NCBI GenBank assembly: GCA_903933715.1
Contig: CAIZLD010000005.1
Span: forward strand, 1-57,163
Length of the DNA stretch: 57,163 nt
Direction of reading: 5' to 3'
Source of the DNA: an uncultured Spartobacteria bacterium
Lineage (GTDB): Bacteria > Verrucomicrobiota > Verrucomicrobiia > Chthoniobacterales > Chthoniobacteraceae
Numbering within the stretch: the stretch's first letter is position 1; each line of letters starts with the position of its first letter. The notes beneath the pieces are model-generated. The model was not told where the DNA came from. It saw only the letters and a list, made by a program, of their open reading frames with translations, and did not search any database. Of the stretch, positions 36,480 to 45,682 are shown one piece after another. A program made the translations under genes and the position numbers.

Positions 36480-37535
36480 TCAAATCTCGGGCTGGTCGGT
36501 CGATCCGTCCACCGGATAGAGCCTCCGGTATTCGATCGCTTGCAAGCCGACGATGGCGGCGGCCCCGACAATGGTTTCAACCGTCGCGCCGCGAGAGAGA
36601 TCGGCGCACGGCTTGGAAAGCCCCAGGAGAATCTGCCCGTACACTTCGGCTCCCGCAAGGTGCTCGACCAGTTTCGCGGCGATGTTGCCGCTGTTGAGGT
36701 CCGGGAAAATCAGCACGTTGGCCTGCCCCGCCACGAGGCTGGAAGGGGCTTTGATCCGGGCCAGTTCGGGAAGCAGGGCGGTGTCGGCCTGCAACTCGCC
36801 GTCGATCTCCATGTTCATTTCCGCAGATTCGGCGATTTTGTGAGCTTGAGCGGTCGCGGCGGCCATTTTCTCGGCCGAAGGGTGCTTGGAGCTGCCCTTT
36901 GAAGAGAAACTCAAAAAGGCGACCCGGGGGCGGATGCCGGTGAGTTGGGCGCATAGCTTGCCGGTCTGGACGCCGATCTGGGCGAGTTGCGGCACGGTCG
37001 GCTCCGGGATGACGCCGCAATCGGCAAAAAACAGGACGCCGTTTTCGCCATGTTGCGAATCCTTGAGCGACATAACCATGCAACTGGAGATAAACGAGAC
37101 ATCCGGAAGCGGTTTAACCAACTGAAAAAGGGGCCGCAGGAGCGATCCGGCAAAGCCGCTCACGCCGCCGACCAAGGCGTCCGCCTGGCCATGCTGGATC
37201 ATCATCGCCGCAAAATAGTTCGGGTTGGTTAGAAAGCTTTCCGCTTCACCGGGGCCGAGATTGCGGTAGCGTTGAAGCCGGGTCAGCCATTGGCAGAACA
37301 TCGGCAGATCGCTGGCGTTAACCGGGTCGATGATGCCGATGCGCGAGAGATCGACTTTCTCTTTTTCGGCAAGCCGTTCGATCTCTTCAACGTTGCCGAT
37401 CAGGATCGGTGCGGCAATCTTGAGTTTCACCATCTCCGCCGCCGCATGGAGTACGCGCGGCTCGGTCCCCTCCGGGAAAACAATGCGTTTGGGGTGGCGT
37501 TGGAGTTTCGAGAAAACGGTCTCGATGAATTTCAT
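36480..37535 (-). CDS. pta: Phosphate acetyltransferase, catalytic domain only
   Basis: A 351-residue PTA_PTB enzyme interconverting acetyl-CoA and acetyl phosphate. Family blocks are seen in RIVFPEGTEPRVL, QADALVGGVSG, and FPDLNSGNIAAKLVEHLAGAEVYGQIL near the end. The short form lacks the N-terminal domains, which are encoded by the next gene. It lies 39 bases after the last glycosyltransferase gene and may belong to the same transcript. No acetate kinase gene is in the window. Confidence 0.93.
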   Translation of the reverse strand: MKFIETVFSKLQRHPKRIVFPEGTEPRVLHAAAEMVKLKIAAPILIGNVEEIERLAEKEKVDLSRIGIIDPVNASDLPMFCQWLTRLQRYRNLGPGEAESFLTNPNYFAAMMIQHGQADALVGGVSGFAGSLLRPLFQLVKPLPDVSFISSCMVMSLKDSQHGENGVLFFADCGVIPEPTVPQLAQIGVQTGKLCAQLTGIRPRVAFLSFSSKGSSKHPSAEKMAAATAQAHKIAESAEMNMEIDGELQADTALLPELARIKAPSSLVAGQANVLIFPDLNSGNIAAKLVEHLAGAEVYGQILLGLSKPCADLSRGATVETIVGAAAIVGLQAIEYRRLYPVDGSTDQPEI

Positions 37536-37574
37536 GCGCTCCCGAGTATGCTCAAGTTCATCGCACCGGCAATC

Positions 37575-38711
37575 CTAGAGTGGGGTTTCCCGGAAATTTT
37601 GGAGCGATTCGAAATCTTCCAAATACTGGGTGGCGACCCGCTCCAGGGAGAAATCAAGCGCCCGCTCATGGGCGTGGATGGACGCTTGCGCCAGCCGTTC
37701 CGGGTTGCCCATCAGCTCCACGAGTTTGGCCGATAACACCGCCGCCGGATTCGCCGCCCGGTGGTCAAAGACAAAGCCGTTCCCGTCCTCCACCAAAAAA
37801 TCACGGAAGCAGTCGAGGTTTGAAACCAAAGCCGGGCAGCCTTGGGCCATCGCCTCCAGCGGGGCGAGCCCGAAGGTCTCCCCTTTTTCGGCCAGCGACG
37901 GATAGATGAACAGCGATGCCTTTCGATAATATTCATCCAGCGCGGCAGGGTCAAACGAGGGGCCGGTCCAGACAATCCGGTCGCTGATTTTCTCCGCCCG
38001 CCGCTTGAGCTCCTCCAGATAACGTTCGCCGCCGCCCCCGTAACGCGACTCCGCCGGGCCGACGATGAACAGTTTCCAGCCCGCAAATCGCTCGTCCGGG
38101 ATCAGCCCCACCGCATCCAGCAGCAGCCCGATCCCTTTTTCGGGATGAACGCGCCCCAGATAAAGGAGCCGTTTCGGCTTTTCCGATGGGCAGAGCTGGG
38201 CCGGGATCGCGCCGGAGAGCGGATTGGGGATGCAGCAAACCTTTGAGGCGAGTTGAGGCGCTTCGTTCACAATGGCTTCCCGGATCGGGTTGGAAACCGT
38301 CTGAAGCCGGGCCGCGTGGCCATAAAATCGCATCTGCCCCTTGGGATAACGGGCGACGTGGACATACAGCTTCCCCAGGCGCGGGGAGCGCACGAGCAAC
38401 GGCATCCAAAAGGTGTGCGTCACCAGCACTTCGGCTTCCGGCAGGAAGCGACGGGCTCGCAACGAGTAGAGCAAATCAAGCCCTTTGAGCCGCAGCAGGG
38501 AGGCCGGGGCATCGTATCCGCGTACGCGAAGGTGGCGGACCCCTTCGATCACTTCCTCGCGCGGCAACTCCGGAACGGCCCGTGAAATATAAGTCACCTC
38601 GTGTCCCCGGCGCGCAAATTCTTTGCCCAAGGCAAACCAGATTTTTTCAACCGCGCCCCCCATCACCGGCGGCACCGGAAGGAAGGCTCCCTGGACGATG
38701 GTGATTCTCAT
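37575..38711 (-). CDS. Glycosyltransferase, GT4-like
   Basis: A 378-residue GT-B fold enzyme. The N-terminal half starts with MRITIVQGAFLPVPPVMGGAVEKIW, and the C-terminal half carries LLYLGRVHPEKGIGLLLDAV and the sugar-nucleotide motif SLAEKGETFGLAPLEAMAQGCP (the EX7E motif of GT4). It would add a sugar to a cell-surface glycan at the cytoplasmic face of the membrane. The start overlaps the preceding gene by four bases (ATGA). Donor and acceptor cannot be told from sequence. Confidence 0.88.
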   Translation of the reverse strand: MRITIVQGAFLPVPPVMGGAVEKIWFALGKEFARRGHEVTYISRAVPELPREEVIEGVRHLRVRGYDAPASLLRLKGLDLLYSLRARRFLPEAEVLVTHTFWMPLLVRSPRLGKLYVHVARYPKGQMRFYGHAARLQTVSNPIREAIVNEAPQLASKVCCIPNPLSGAIPAQLCPSEKPKRLLYLGRVHPEKGIGLLLDAVGLIPDERFAGWKLFIVGPAESRYGGGGERYLEELKRRAEKISDRIVWTGPSFDPAALDEYYRKASLFIYPSLAEKGETFGLAPLEAMAQGCPALVSNLDCFRDFLVEDGNGFVFDHRAANPAAVLSAKLVELMGNPERLAQASIHAHERALDFSLERVATQYLEDFESLQNFRETPL

Positions 38712-39862
38712 GGCTGGCTCAATACGGTTTGATAAATTCCAAGGTATCCCTCGATCATCCGCGTCTCCGAAAACCGGGCCAGATTGGCCAAGCCTTTTTG
38801 GACCGCCAGGGCGCGTTGATCCGGGGTTTGATCGAGCAATTCCACGATTTTTGCGGCGGCTCCCTCGGGGTCATGGGGATCGATGTAAAACGCGGCATCG
38901 CCGCCCACCTCGGTCATCGGTTCGCGATTCGTCGTCACCACGCGGCAACCGCACGCCTGGCCTTCGATAATCGGCCAGCCAAATCCTTCGTCCCACGACG
39001 GGAAAAGGAGCAGTTCCGCCGCGGAATACAAGGCGCGGAGCGTTTCCGGATCGACTCCCGACAGACGAATGACATTGGAGGCAAGCTCCGGATATTCCGC
39101 CGCCATGGAGCCGATCTCGGCATCCAGCGGAGGGCCGGTGTAAATCAGTTTTGGGAAGCTCGAACGCCCGGCCATTAAACGCCGTGTTCTGGCGTAGATT
39201 TCCAAGGCGCCCCGCCGGTTCTTGTACCACGATCCCCCGCCGACGTGCAAAATGTAGGGGGATTCCATGCGGGTCAAAGCACAAATCCGCGCACGCGCCT
39301 CGGCCAGCGGCATCGGGGTGTAATCATAATTCAGGCTCATCAAAACGACCCGGGTATTTTCGGGAGAGCCGCCCGTGAGCCGCAGCAAATCGCGTTGTGT
39401 GGCCGACGAAACACAGGCCGTAAACCCGGCCCGCTTGAGGCCGTTCAAAATGAGCTGCTGGAAACATTTCCCGGTCCAGGAGGTCGGGTTTTGGGGAATT
39501 TCGCCGCGAGCCGACCGGATGGGCATCATGTCGTGACAGGTGACGACGTGCGGAATATCGCGCAAATAACGGACCTGCATCGCGTTGGAGTGGTCGCAAA
39601 GGTGTGCGACCACCCCTGGCGCCCGCTCCCGCCGGATCACGCGTCGAAGGGTGAACGGGAAGAGCACGAATTTATCAATATAAAAAAGCCATTTGCCCAA
39701 CGGCCCAACCCACGGCGCGAGCTTGCCCAAAACCGTCCGGGGGCGGATCGATTCAACCGCGATGCCCCGTTCCCGCAAGAGCCGATCCAAAAGCTCCGGG
39801 AAGAGCCGCATGCTGTAAACAAACTCGTCGGAATTGCCGATCAGGATGACTTTGGAGATCAT
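38708..39862 (-). CDS. Glycosyltransferase, GT4-like
   Basis: A 384-residue GT-B enzyme. Motifs include HVVTCHDMMPI, PYILHVGGGSWYKNRRGALE in the donor half, and the EX7E-type segment SWDEGFGWPIIEGQACGC. It lies six bases after the O-antigen ligase-like gene and overlaps the next gene by ATGA. The specificity is unknown. Confidence 0.87.
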   Translation of the reverse strand: MISKVILIGNSDEFVYSMRLFPELLDRLLRERGIAVESIRPRTVLGKLAPWVGPLGKWLFYIDKFVLFPFTLRRVIRRERAPGVVAHLCDHSNAMQVRYLRDIPHVVTCHDMMPIRSARGEIPQNPTSWTGKCFQQLILNGLKRAGFTACVSSATQRDLLRLTGGSPENTRVVLMSLNYDYTPMPLAEARARICALTRMESPYILHVGGGSWYKNRRGALEIYARTRRLMAGRSSFPKLIYTGPPLDAEIGSMAAEYPELASNVIRLSGVDPETLRALYSAAELLLFPSWDEGFGWPIIEGQACGCRVVTTNREPMTEVGGDAAFYIDPHDPEGAAAKIVELLDQTPDQRALAVQKGLANLARFSETRMIEGYLGIYQTVLSQP

Positions 39863-39868
39863 GGGTAA

Positions 39869-41248
39869 TTACTTTGAACCGTGCAGCATTTCGGCGTGTA
39901 TGGAGCGTCCCCGCGGGCCGCGTTGGAGTGTCCTGATGGGCTGAAGCCGGGGGATGGCTTCGACGGCTTCATTGACCGCCCCAAGGCACAACCCGGCTCC
40001 GAATACCGCAAATCCCAACGCCGTGGGCTGCCCAAATTGAGCATTGAGGACGGGCAGCAGGCAGGCGCTTAAAATCATCAGCGGAAGCGGATTTTTCCTG
40101 CCCAACGCCCCCATGCAAATCAAACCGATGTAAGCCGCCATCGCCACCCTCAACAACAGGAATCCGAGACCAAAAACCGGGCCGCCTTCTTTCACCACGC
40201 GCTCCCACTCCCCTTCGGCCAGGAGGAACGTGCGCTGGCCGTTTCCGAGCATCCCGGCGGCGGCATTGGTCCCCATCCCCAGCCCCATGCCAAAAAACGG
40301 CGTGTCAGCAACGGCATAAATCCCGTTCAGGTAGTCCGAAAAGGTGCGCTCGACAATCCCGTGCTGCACGCCTCCGCCCGCCTCGCCAAAGCGTTTGGTG
40401 TGAACCATGATCCCTTCTTGGAATACGGGCAGCGACATAACCAGCCACAAACCGGGCAGGGCCAGCAGGACAAATTTGAACGATCCGCCGATATAGGAGG
40501 GATAACGCAAACAAACGAGCGCCAGGAACGCCACCGAGACCACCACGGCGGAAACGGTGGCGCGGCTGCCCGAAATGGTGATCATGAGCATCACGGCCGG
40601 GGCGGCGGAAAAGAGCAGCCATTTCGGGTAATATTTCCGCTCAATCACGGCATAAAGCAGGCAGGCGGCAACGAGGCTCACGTAGTTGGCAAGCCCATTG
40701 GTGAACGAAAACGTTCCAGGCGGCCGGATCTTGCCAAACCCGACATCCAGCTGTCCCCCTTCGCTCCCCCCGACTCCCGCGTTGACCCAGGCTGTCGGCG
40801 ACGATTTAAATTGAACCATGACCAGGAAGGCCATCGGAATCGCCGTGAGCAGCAGCCCGATGCAGAGCCGCTTTACGTCTTTGGCGTTCAGCACCTTTCC
40901 CATCAGAAAAATCAGCGGGAGGTGAAGGAAATCGGTGCGCCATCCATAAATGCTGACCAATATGTTTCCCGAGCCGGCCACCAGCGAAACCAGAAAAGTA
41001 AGAATCCCCATACCGTTGATCCAGGCAACCAGTCCGTCGTCCGGGAAAGCTCCTTTGCTTAAAGCAAGCAGGTAGATGAGAATCACCACCGGATCACGAA
41101 CGATCAAGAGCGGGTTGGCAAGCCCGGGCAAAATCCATTTTCTCAACGCCCCCTCATAAATGAGCAGCAGAAAGTAGCACCAGATCAGCCACTTGATCAG
41201 CTTGTAAGGATCTTTGGGAACCTCAGGCTCGGGATTGGATGCGTTCAT
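39869..41248 (-). CDS. O-antigen ligase/polymerase-like membrane protein (Wzy/WaaL type)
   Basis: A 459-residue protein with about ten or more hydrophobic helices and a long periplasmic loop (about residues 270-345, from VFQEGIMVHTKRFGEAGG to GEWERVV), the topology of O-antigen ligases and polymerases. The loop ends near TPFFGMGLGMGTNA, where these proteins carry conserved glycines. It would join or polymerise lipid-linked sugars at the periplasmic face. Start at 41248 overlaps the stop of the upstream glycosyltransferase by one base (TGATG). The C-terminus has an unusual basic tail (RTLQRGPRGRSIH). Polymerase and ligase cannot be told apart by sequence. Confidence 0.8.
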   Translation of the reverse strand: MNASNPEPEVPKDPYKLIKWLIWCYFLLLIYEGALRKWILPGLANPLLIVRDPVVILIYLLALSKGAFPDDGLVAWINGMGILTFLVSLVAGSGNILVSIYGWRTDFLHLPLIFLMGKVLNAKDVKRLCIGLLLTAIPMAFLVMVQFKSSPTAWVNAGVGGSEGGQLDVGFGKIRPPGTFSFTNGLANYVSLVAACLLYAVIERKYYPKWLLFSAAPAVMLMITISGSRATVSAVVVSVAFLALVCLRYPSYIGGSFKFVLLALPGLWLVMSLPVFQEGIMVHTKRFGEAGGGVQHGIVERTFSDYLNGIYAVADTPFFGMGLGMGTNAAAGMLGNGQRTFLLAEGEWERVVKEGGPVFGLGFLLLRVAMAAYIGLICMGALGRKNPLPLMILSACLLPVLNAQFGQPTALGFAVFGAGLCLGAVNEAVEAIPRLQPIRTLQRGPRGRSIHAEMLHGSK

Positions 41249-42477
41249 CAGGACTCTTCAAGGGCATGCGACAAGCGGGCGCGGTATTGTTCCCATGTGT
41301 AGGCCGCCGCCGTTTCCCGCGCCGCGTGGCTCATCGCGGAAAGTAAATGCGAATCGCGGGCGAGTAAATCCAGCTTTTCAGCAATCGCTTGCGCCGACCG
41401 GATCGGGACGATAAACCCGCTTTCTCCCTCGCGGATGAGATCCGGCGCGGCGGTGTGCGCGGTGGCGATGATCGGCAGCCCCCGCGACATCGCTTCCAGC
41501 AGCACCAGCCCGAACCCTTCAAAAAGCGACGGGAATACGAAAACGTCGGCCCGGCTCATCTCGCGCAAAATCTCGTCGTGGGGAAGCGTTGGAATCCAGC
41601 GATGCCGCTTGAGCGCTTCGTTGAGAGGGGCGCAATTTTCGACGGTCTTGCTCCCCACCAGGGTCAGCTCGACCGCGCCGGGCAGCAGGGCGATCGCTTC
41701 CAGCAAATACGAAAGCCCTTTGCGCTGGCCCAGGCTCCCCACGAAAAGAACCTTCAGCTTGCCCTGGCGGGCACGGGGAACGACTTCCTCCACGGCAGCG
41801 GAGAGCGGCGCTCCATAAGAAATTACGTGGACCGGCTTGGGCGGGCACGGGGCGGCCTCAATCGTTTTTTGCGTGAAGCTGCTGGCGACCATTACCACGT
41901 CGGCGCGGCCCAGTTCCTCGTCTTTGCGCGCCAGTTTTTCGGGACTGTCAAATGTCCCGGTCAACGTCACGGCCCATTGCGGTTCCCGCTCCCGTTCTTC
42001 GGCGTAAAGGGCGTGCGCCACCCGCCAGTAGCCGATCGGCAGATCGTAGATGCAACGCAAACCGCGCTCGCGAGCCGCCCGGAACGTCTCCACCGCTCCG
42101 TCCTCGTAGGCATAAACCGCCGAGAGCCCGTCGAGCGCTGCGACGCGCCGGGCAACCACCCGGTCCAGGCTGCGGTAAACCGCGTCGATGCTGAAAACCC
42201 CGTGCTCGTGCCGGGTCAAAAACGGAATGTCCCGGCCGCTCGTCAACATCCGGCCCGCCTCGCGCCATGGCCAGAGCCGGGCTTTGGCGCGAACCAACTC
42301 CGGAAGGGCGCGCCGGGCCAACTGCCGCCGGAGCTTGGCCGGAAGGAGCGCATTGAGAGGCGATTGCGGGTTCCAGCTCACGCAAGTCCAGAACTCGGCC
42401 AGCAAATTGGCTTCCGCCAAGGCGAGCGCGGCATGCCGGACATTGGCGTTCCCGGTCGGATGTGAAAAAAGGATCAT
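41248..42477 (-). CDS. Glycosyltransferase, GT4-like
   Basis: A 409-residue GT-B enzyme. The donor half has LKVLFVGSLGQRKGLSYLLEAI and the EX7E segment SLFEGFGLVLLEAMSRGLP. The N-terminal half is unusual in having CIYDLPIGYWR and a long helical stretch. The open frame runs far upstream to 43212, but that part is antisense-frame of the next gene; the ATG at 42477 overlaps that gene's TGA (ATGA, 42474-42477). Sugar specificity unknown. Confidence 0.87.
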   Translation of the reverse strand: MILFSHPTGNANVRHAALALAEANLLAEFWTCVSWNPQSPLNALLPAKLRRQLARRALPELVRAKARLWPWREAGRMLTSGRDIPFLTRHEHGVFSIDAVYRSLDRVVARRVAALDGLSAVYAYEDGAVETFRAARERGLRCIYDLPIGYWRVAHALYAEEREREPQWAVTLTGTFDSPEKLARKDEELGRADVVMVASSFTQKTIEAAPCPPKPVHVISYGAPLSAAVEEVVPRARQGKLKVLFVGSLGQRKGLSYLLEAIALLPGAVELTLVGSKTVENCAPLNEALKRHRWIPTLPHDEILREMSRADVFVFPSLFEGFGLVLLEAMSRGLPIIATAHTAAPDLIREGESGFIVPIRSAQAIAEKLDLLARDSHLLSAMSHAARETAAAYTWEQYRARLSHALEES

Positions 42478-43484
42478 GCGAGGAGCCGTTGGAAAAGTTT
42501 GAGATAGGCGGAGGCCACCCCGCCCGACGTGTGCCGGGCCAGATGTTCCGGCGCACCGGAGCGGAGTTGATCGAACAACCCTTCCCGGGTCAAAACCTCC
42601 CGGAGGGCAGCCGCGAGCGCCGGGGCGTTGCCGTTGGGGAACGTCAGCCCGCACGCGCCAATCGCATCGGCGAGCCCGCCCGCTTCGGACCCGACCACCG
42701 CGCAACCGCAAGCGATCCCTTCGAGCGCCACAATGCCAAACGGCTCGGCCCAACGCGAGGGAACCACCAGGAGCCGGTGCTCGTTGAGGAGCCGGGCCAG
42801 CGCATCGCCGCTCCGGGGTCCGGCAAAATAAATCTGGCGATCCACCCCGAGAGTCTGGGCCATCGCCTTGAGCCGTTCCTCTTCCGGGCCCGAGCCGATG
42901 ATCGTCAAACCGGCGATCACCCCGCCGGTTTTCAAGAGCTTGAGCGCCTCGATCAATAGATCGGCTCCTTTGTCGGAAACCAGGCGACCCAAAAAAACGA
43001 GCGTCTTGTCCCGCGCCACCTCCGGCATTTGGCGAAAGAAATCGTCCCGGTAAGGGTTTGCGATGATGGAGGAATCGACCGGGAGGCTTGCGGCCACGGC
43101 ACGGCTGATGGAAACATTTGTCGCCCAGCGCAGCAAACGCCGTTTCAAATGATCCTGCCAGTTCATGCTGCCGTCGAGCCGGGCAATCCAGGTCTGGTGG
43201 GCAATCACCCACGGGCGGCGCACAAAAAGCAGCGGCCAGGCGGTTTGCAAACTGATGTTATTGTGAAAGAAAATGTCGCTCCACCGGACGAGCTTCATCA
43301 ACTCCCCGGCGCACGGTTGGCGAACCACTTCAAACTTCCACTCCGGCTTGTCCGCACCCGGGGTTTGCGTGACGACCCGCACCTCGTGTCCCAGGCGCAT
43401 CCACTCGGCGGCGAGCCCTTCGGAGACCGATTCGAGGCCACCGAGGTTGGGATAAAAAGCGTGGGAAGAGAGGACGATTTTCAT
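42474..43484 (-). CDS. Glycosyltransferase, GT4-like
   Basis: A 336-residue GT-B enzyme with the standard N-terminal glycine motif (FYPNLGGLESV), the donor-half TLVFLGRLVSDKGADLLIEAL and the EX7E segment RWAEPFGIVALEGIACGCA. It is translationally coupled at both ends by ATGA overlaps. It is the shortest and most canonical GT4 enzyme in the cluster. Confidence 0.9.
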   Translation of the reverse strand: MKIVLSSHAFYPNLGGLESVSEGLAAEWMRLGHEVRVVTQTPGADKPEWKFEVVRQPCAGELMKLVRWSDIFFHNNISLQTAWPLLFVRRPWVIAHQTWIARLDGSMNWQDHLKRRLLRWATNVSISRAVAASLPVDSSIIANPYRDDFFRQMPEVARDKTLVFLGRLVSDKGADLLIEALKLLKTGGVIAGLTIIGSGPEEERLKAMAQTLGVDRQIYFAGPRSGDALARLLNEHRLLVVPSRWAEPFGIVALEGIACGCAVVGSEAGGLADAIGACGLTFPNGNAPALAAALREVLTREGLFDQLRSGAPEHLARHTSGGVASAYLKLFQRLLA

Positions 43485-44623
43485 GCGCGGGGCGACTGTG
43501 CGCGCTCATGCGCGGCTTGCTGCAACGATTTTGAAAAAAGGGCCGCGATCGGAACGACCCGGCTTTCCGGGGCGCGTTTGGGCAGCCCGGAAACGAGCCT
43601 GGATTCCAGCATCTCGTCGCAACGGTAAAGCAGCGGGTCCGGGATAAAATGAACCCCGGCAATCTCCTCCTTGCGCGTGACAATCACCGGCAACCCGTGG
43701 TCGAGCATCGCGGCGGCGGAACCGCTTTTTCCAATCAGGTTCCACGGGGAGGCGGCGATGCCGAAATCGGCGATTTGGAGTAATTCAGAAATGCGCTCTG
43801 CGGATTGGCCGCCGAATTTTGAAAAAGTAATTTCGTCGCCGTAATCCCGCATCATCCGTTCCCAAATCGCTTCGCCTGCCGCGCCGAGCCGGCCCACCGC
43901 CAGCAAGCCAACGCGCCGGTTGGCACGCTTTGCGGCGGCAAGCAGGATGCCGAGAAGCGGTTGCGGTTCCCACTCCGGATGCAAGGTTCCAAAAAACAAC
44001 CCGAGCCACCAATTTCCCCTTTCGGTGGGGTCGATTCCTGCGACGGCCAGTTGGCTTGGAAAATCCACCGTTTTTTCCACGACCGGGATGTTTCCGAAAA
44101 GTGGCAAGGGGGCCGCCTCGATCCCTGCTTTTTTCAGCAGCCCGATGTAGGTCGCGTTGGAGGTGTGAACGACGCGCGGCGCAAGCACCCGGAGCATTCG
44201 CAAGATACATCTCCGCTGGACCGCGCCAACCAAGCGGTGTTTGAACGATGCCCCCTCGGCGGAACCGATCCAGAGTTCATGGAACATGATCTGGAGCGGA
44301 CGCCCCGCGACCACCGGCTTGAGTGCGTGAGCCAGGCGCCACGGAATCCCTTTGCGATGGAATCCATAAGGGACAAATTGCAAGCTGATCCAGTCGGGAT
44401 CAAACTCCGCCACCGATTGCCGGGCCTGCTCAACGCGCCGCGCCCACGGGAGCGATGCGGCGCAACGCAAGCAACCCGGTTCTTCGCCCGAGGCGTTGTC
44501 GTTTAGCGAAACGATGCGGCACTCGTGCCCCTGCCGCACACACTCCGCCGCCAGGCTCCGGGTGTAATCCCCCACCCCGTCCCGGCCAGGTTCCAGTCCG
44601 CTGCAAAGAAAGAGGATGCGCAT
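43481..44623 (-). CDS. Glycosyltransferase-like protein, GT-B fold
   Basis: A 380-residue protein starting MRILFLCSGLEPGRDGVGDYTRSL, the usual GT-B opening with its glycine loop. The C-terminal half is less regular: ASPWNLIGKSGSAAAMLDHGLPVIVTRKEE replaces the common EX7E segment, and the usual E residues are absent, so activity is uncertain. The open frame extends 12 codons upstream, but the ATG at 44623 fits the fold. Overlaps the next gene by ATGA; ten bases separate it from the upstream GT-A-like gene. Confidence 0.78.
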   Translation of the reverse strand: MRILFLCSGLEPGRDGVGDYTRSLAAECVRQGHECRIVSLNDNASGEEPGCLRCAASLPWARRVEQARQSVAEFDPDWISLQFVPYGFHRKGIPWRLAHALKPVVAGRPLQIMFHELWIGSAEGASFKHRLVGAVQRRCILRMLRVLAPRVVHTSNATYIGLLKKAGIEAAPLPLFGNIPVVEKTVDFPSQLAVAGIDPTERGNWWLGLFFGTLHPEWEPQPLLGILLAAAKRANRRVGLLAVGRLGAAGEAIWERMMRDYGDEITFSKFGGQSAERISELLQIADFGIAASPWNLIGKSGSAAAMLDHGLPVIVTRKEEIAGVHFIPDPLLYRCDEMLESRLVSGLPKRAPESRVVPIAALFSKSLQQAAHERAQSPRA

Positions 44624-44633
44624 CGGCAAAAAG

Positions 44634-45599
44634 CTAGTTGCGACGGATAAACCGGCCAATGGCGGCGGCGATTTTCAATGCTGCGCGGCGGTAACAAAGT
44701 TCGCGCCCGGTAAAAACGCGAATCGGCCCGTCCGCATAACGCCAGTATTCCTTGTCAACCCGGCGGGGCGGACGCCCTTGCAGCGCCGCGGCGATGTCCC
44801 GGCGCTGCCACGGTTTGCCCGGCCCCAAGGCATGCGGCAGCATCGCCCGGCCGGGCAGAAATCCCATGCTTTGTTGGTTGTCAAAGCTGACCCCCAACTC
44901 TTCCCCTGCCGCCTCAATCGTGGCGTTAAGGGCATCTTGATCCGGCTGGCGAAAGCCGTCGAAAAAGCCGCTTCGCCCGTCGATCGATTCCTTGCCCGGA
45001 ATCCCTGCGTAATGGGCTCCGCCAAGTGCCTCCCAAAGGCAATCCTGAAGCTGACGCCAGAGTTCCAGGAATGCCCGGTCTTGCCGCCGGACCCCGATGA
45101 ATCCGCCGTTGGCGTAATACGCTTCACGGGGCCGGAGTTGAATCCCGCGTTCGCCGAAAAACCGCCTCCAGCCGATCCGGCGAGGGTGTTGGAGCGGATA
45201 AGGTGAGTTCACATCCTCGCAAACCGCCACGCCACAACTGATCCATTCCTCGAAGTAACGCCACGTCTCGCAGACGACAATGTCCGGATCGAAATAAAAG
45301 AGCGCGTCCGCATCTTTCGCCAGGCCATCGAAAAGCGAGAGCATGAAATCGGGTTTGTGATTGGTGAGATGCGCCGGGGTCTCCAGCGGCACGAAGCGAA
45401 TGACGCAACCCGGGGCGGCCTGAAACTCCTCAAAGCCCCGTCCGGCGAGTCGCGGCTGAGCCCAAGGCGGCAGCGCACCCCGGTAACCCGCCCAGATCAC
45501 ACCGCGGTAGCCGTTGGCGTATAGGGAGTTGACCAGCGGCCCGAGCCCATAATGGTAGCTCCCTTCAAAAAGAGTGCAGATCGACAGAATACCGCTCAT
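44634..45599 (-). CDS. Nucleotide-diphospho-sugar transferase-like protein (GT-A)
   Basis: A 321-residue protein. A DxD-type metal site appears as ALFYFDPDIVVCETW, followed at the right distance by AYYANGGFIGVRRQD and DQDALNATI, a pattern of GT8-like retaining enzymes. No membrane segment or signal peptide. It could add a hexose or hexosamine, but I cannot name the substrate. An 83-base gap separates it from the GT2 gene upstream, the longest inside the cluster. Confidence 0.7.
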   Translation of the reverse strand: MSGILSICTLFEGSYHYGLGPLVNSLYANGYRGVIWAGYRGALPPWAQPRLAGRGFEEFQAAPGCVIRFVPLETPAHLTNHKPDFMLSLFDGLAKDADALFYFDPDIVVCETWRYFEEWISCGVAVCEDVNSPYPLQHPRRIGWRRFFGERGIQLRPREAYYANGGFIGVRRQDRAFLELWRQLQDCLWEALGGAHYAGIPGKESIDGRSGFFDGFRQPDQDALNATIEAAGEELGVSFDNQQSMGFLPGRAMLPHALGPGKPWQRRDIAAALQGRPPRRVDKEYWRYADGPIRVFTGRELCYRRAALKIAAAIGRFIRRN

Positions 45600-45682
45600 A
45601 AAATCGTGTTTGGGGGTTGCGCGACATTCTTGTCCAAAACCGTTCTATTCCAAGGTAAAAATAAGTCGGCCCGCGATGTCGA

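Noticed and set aside
41248-43212. 654-codon open frame suggesting a large fused glycosyltransferase
   Set aside because: The first 245 codons are out of frame over the next glycosyltransferase gene (42474-43484), whose product is clearly a GT4 enzyme; the real start is at 42477.
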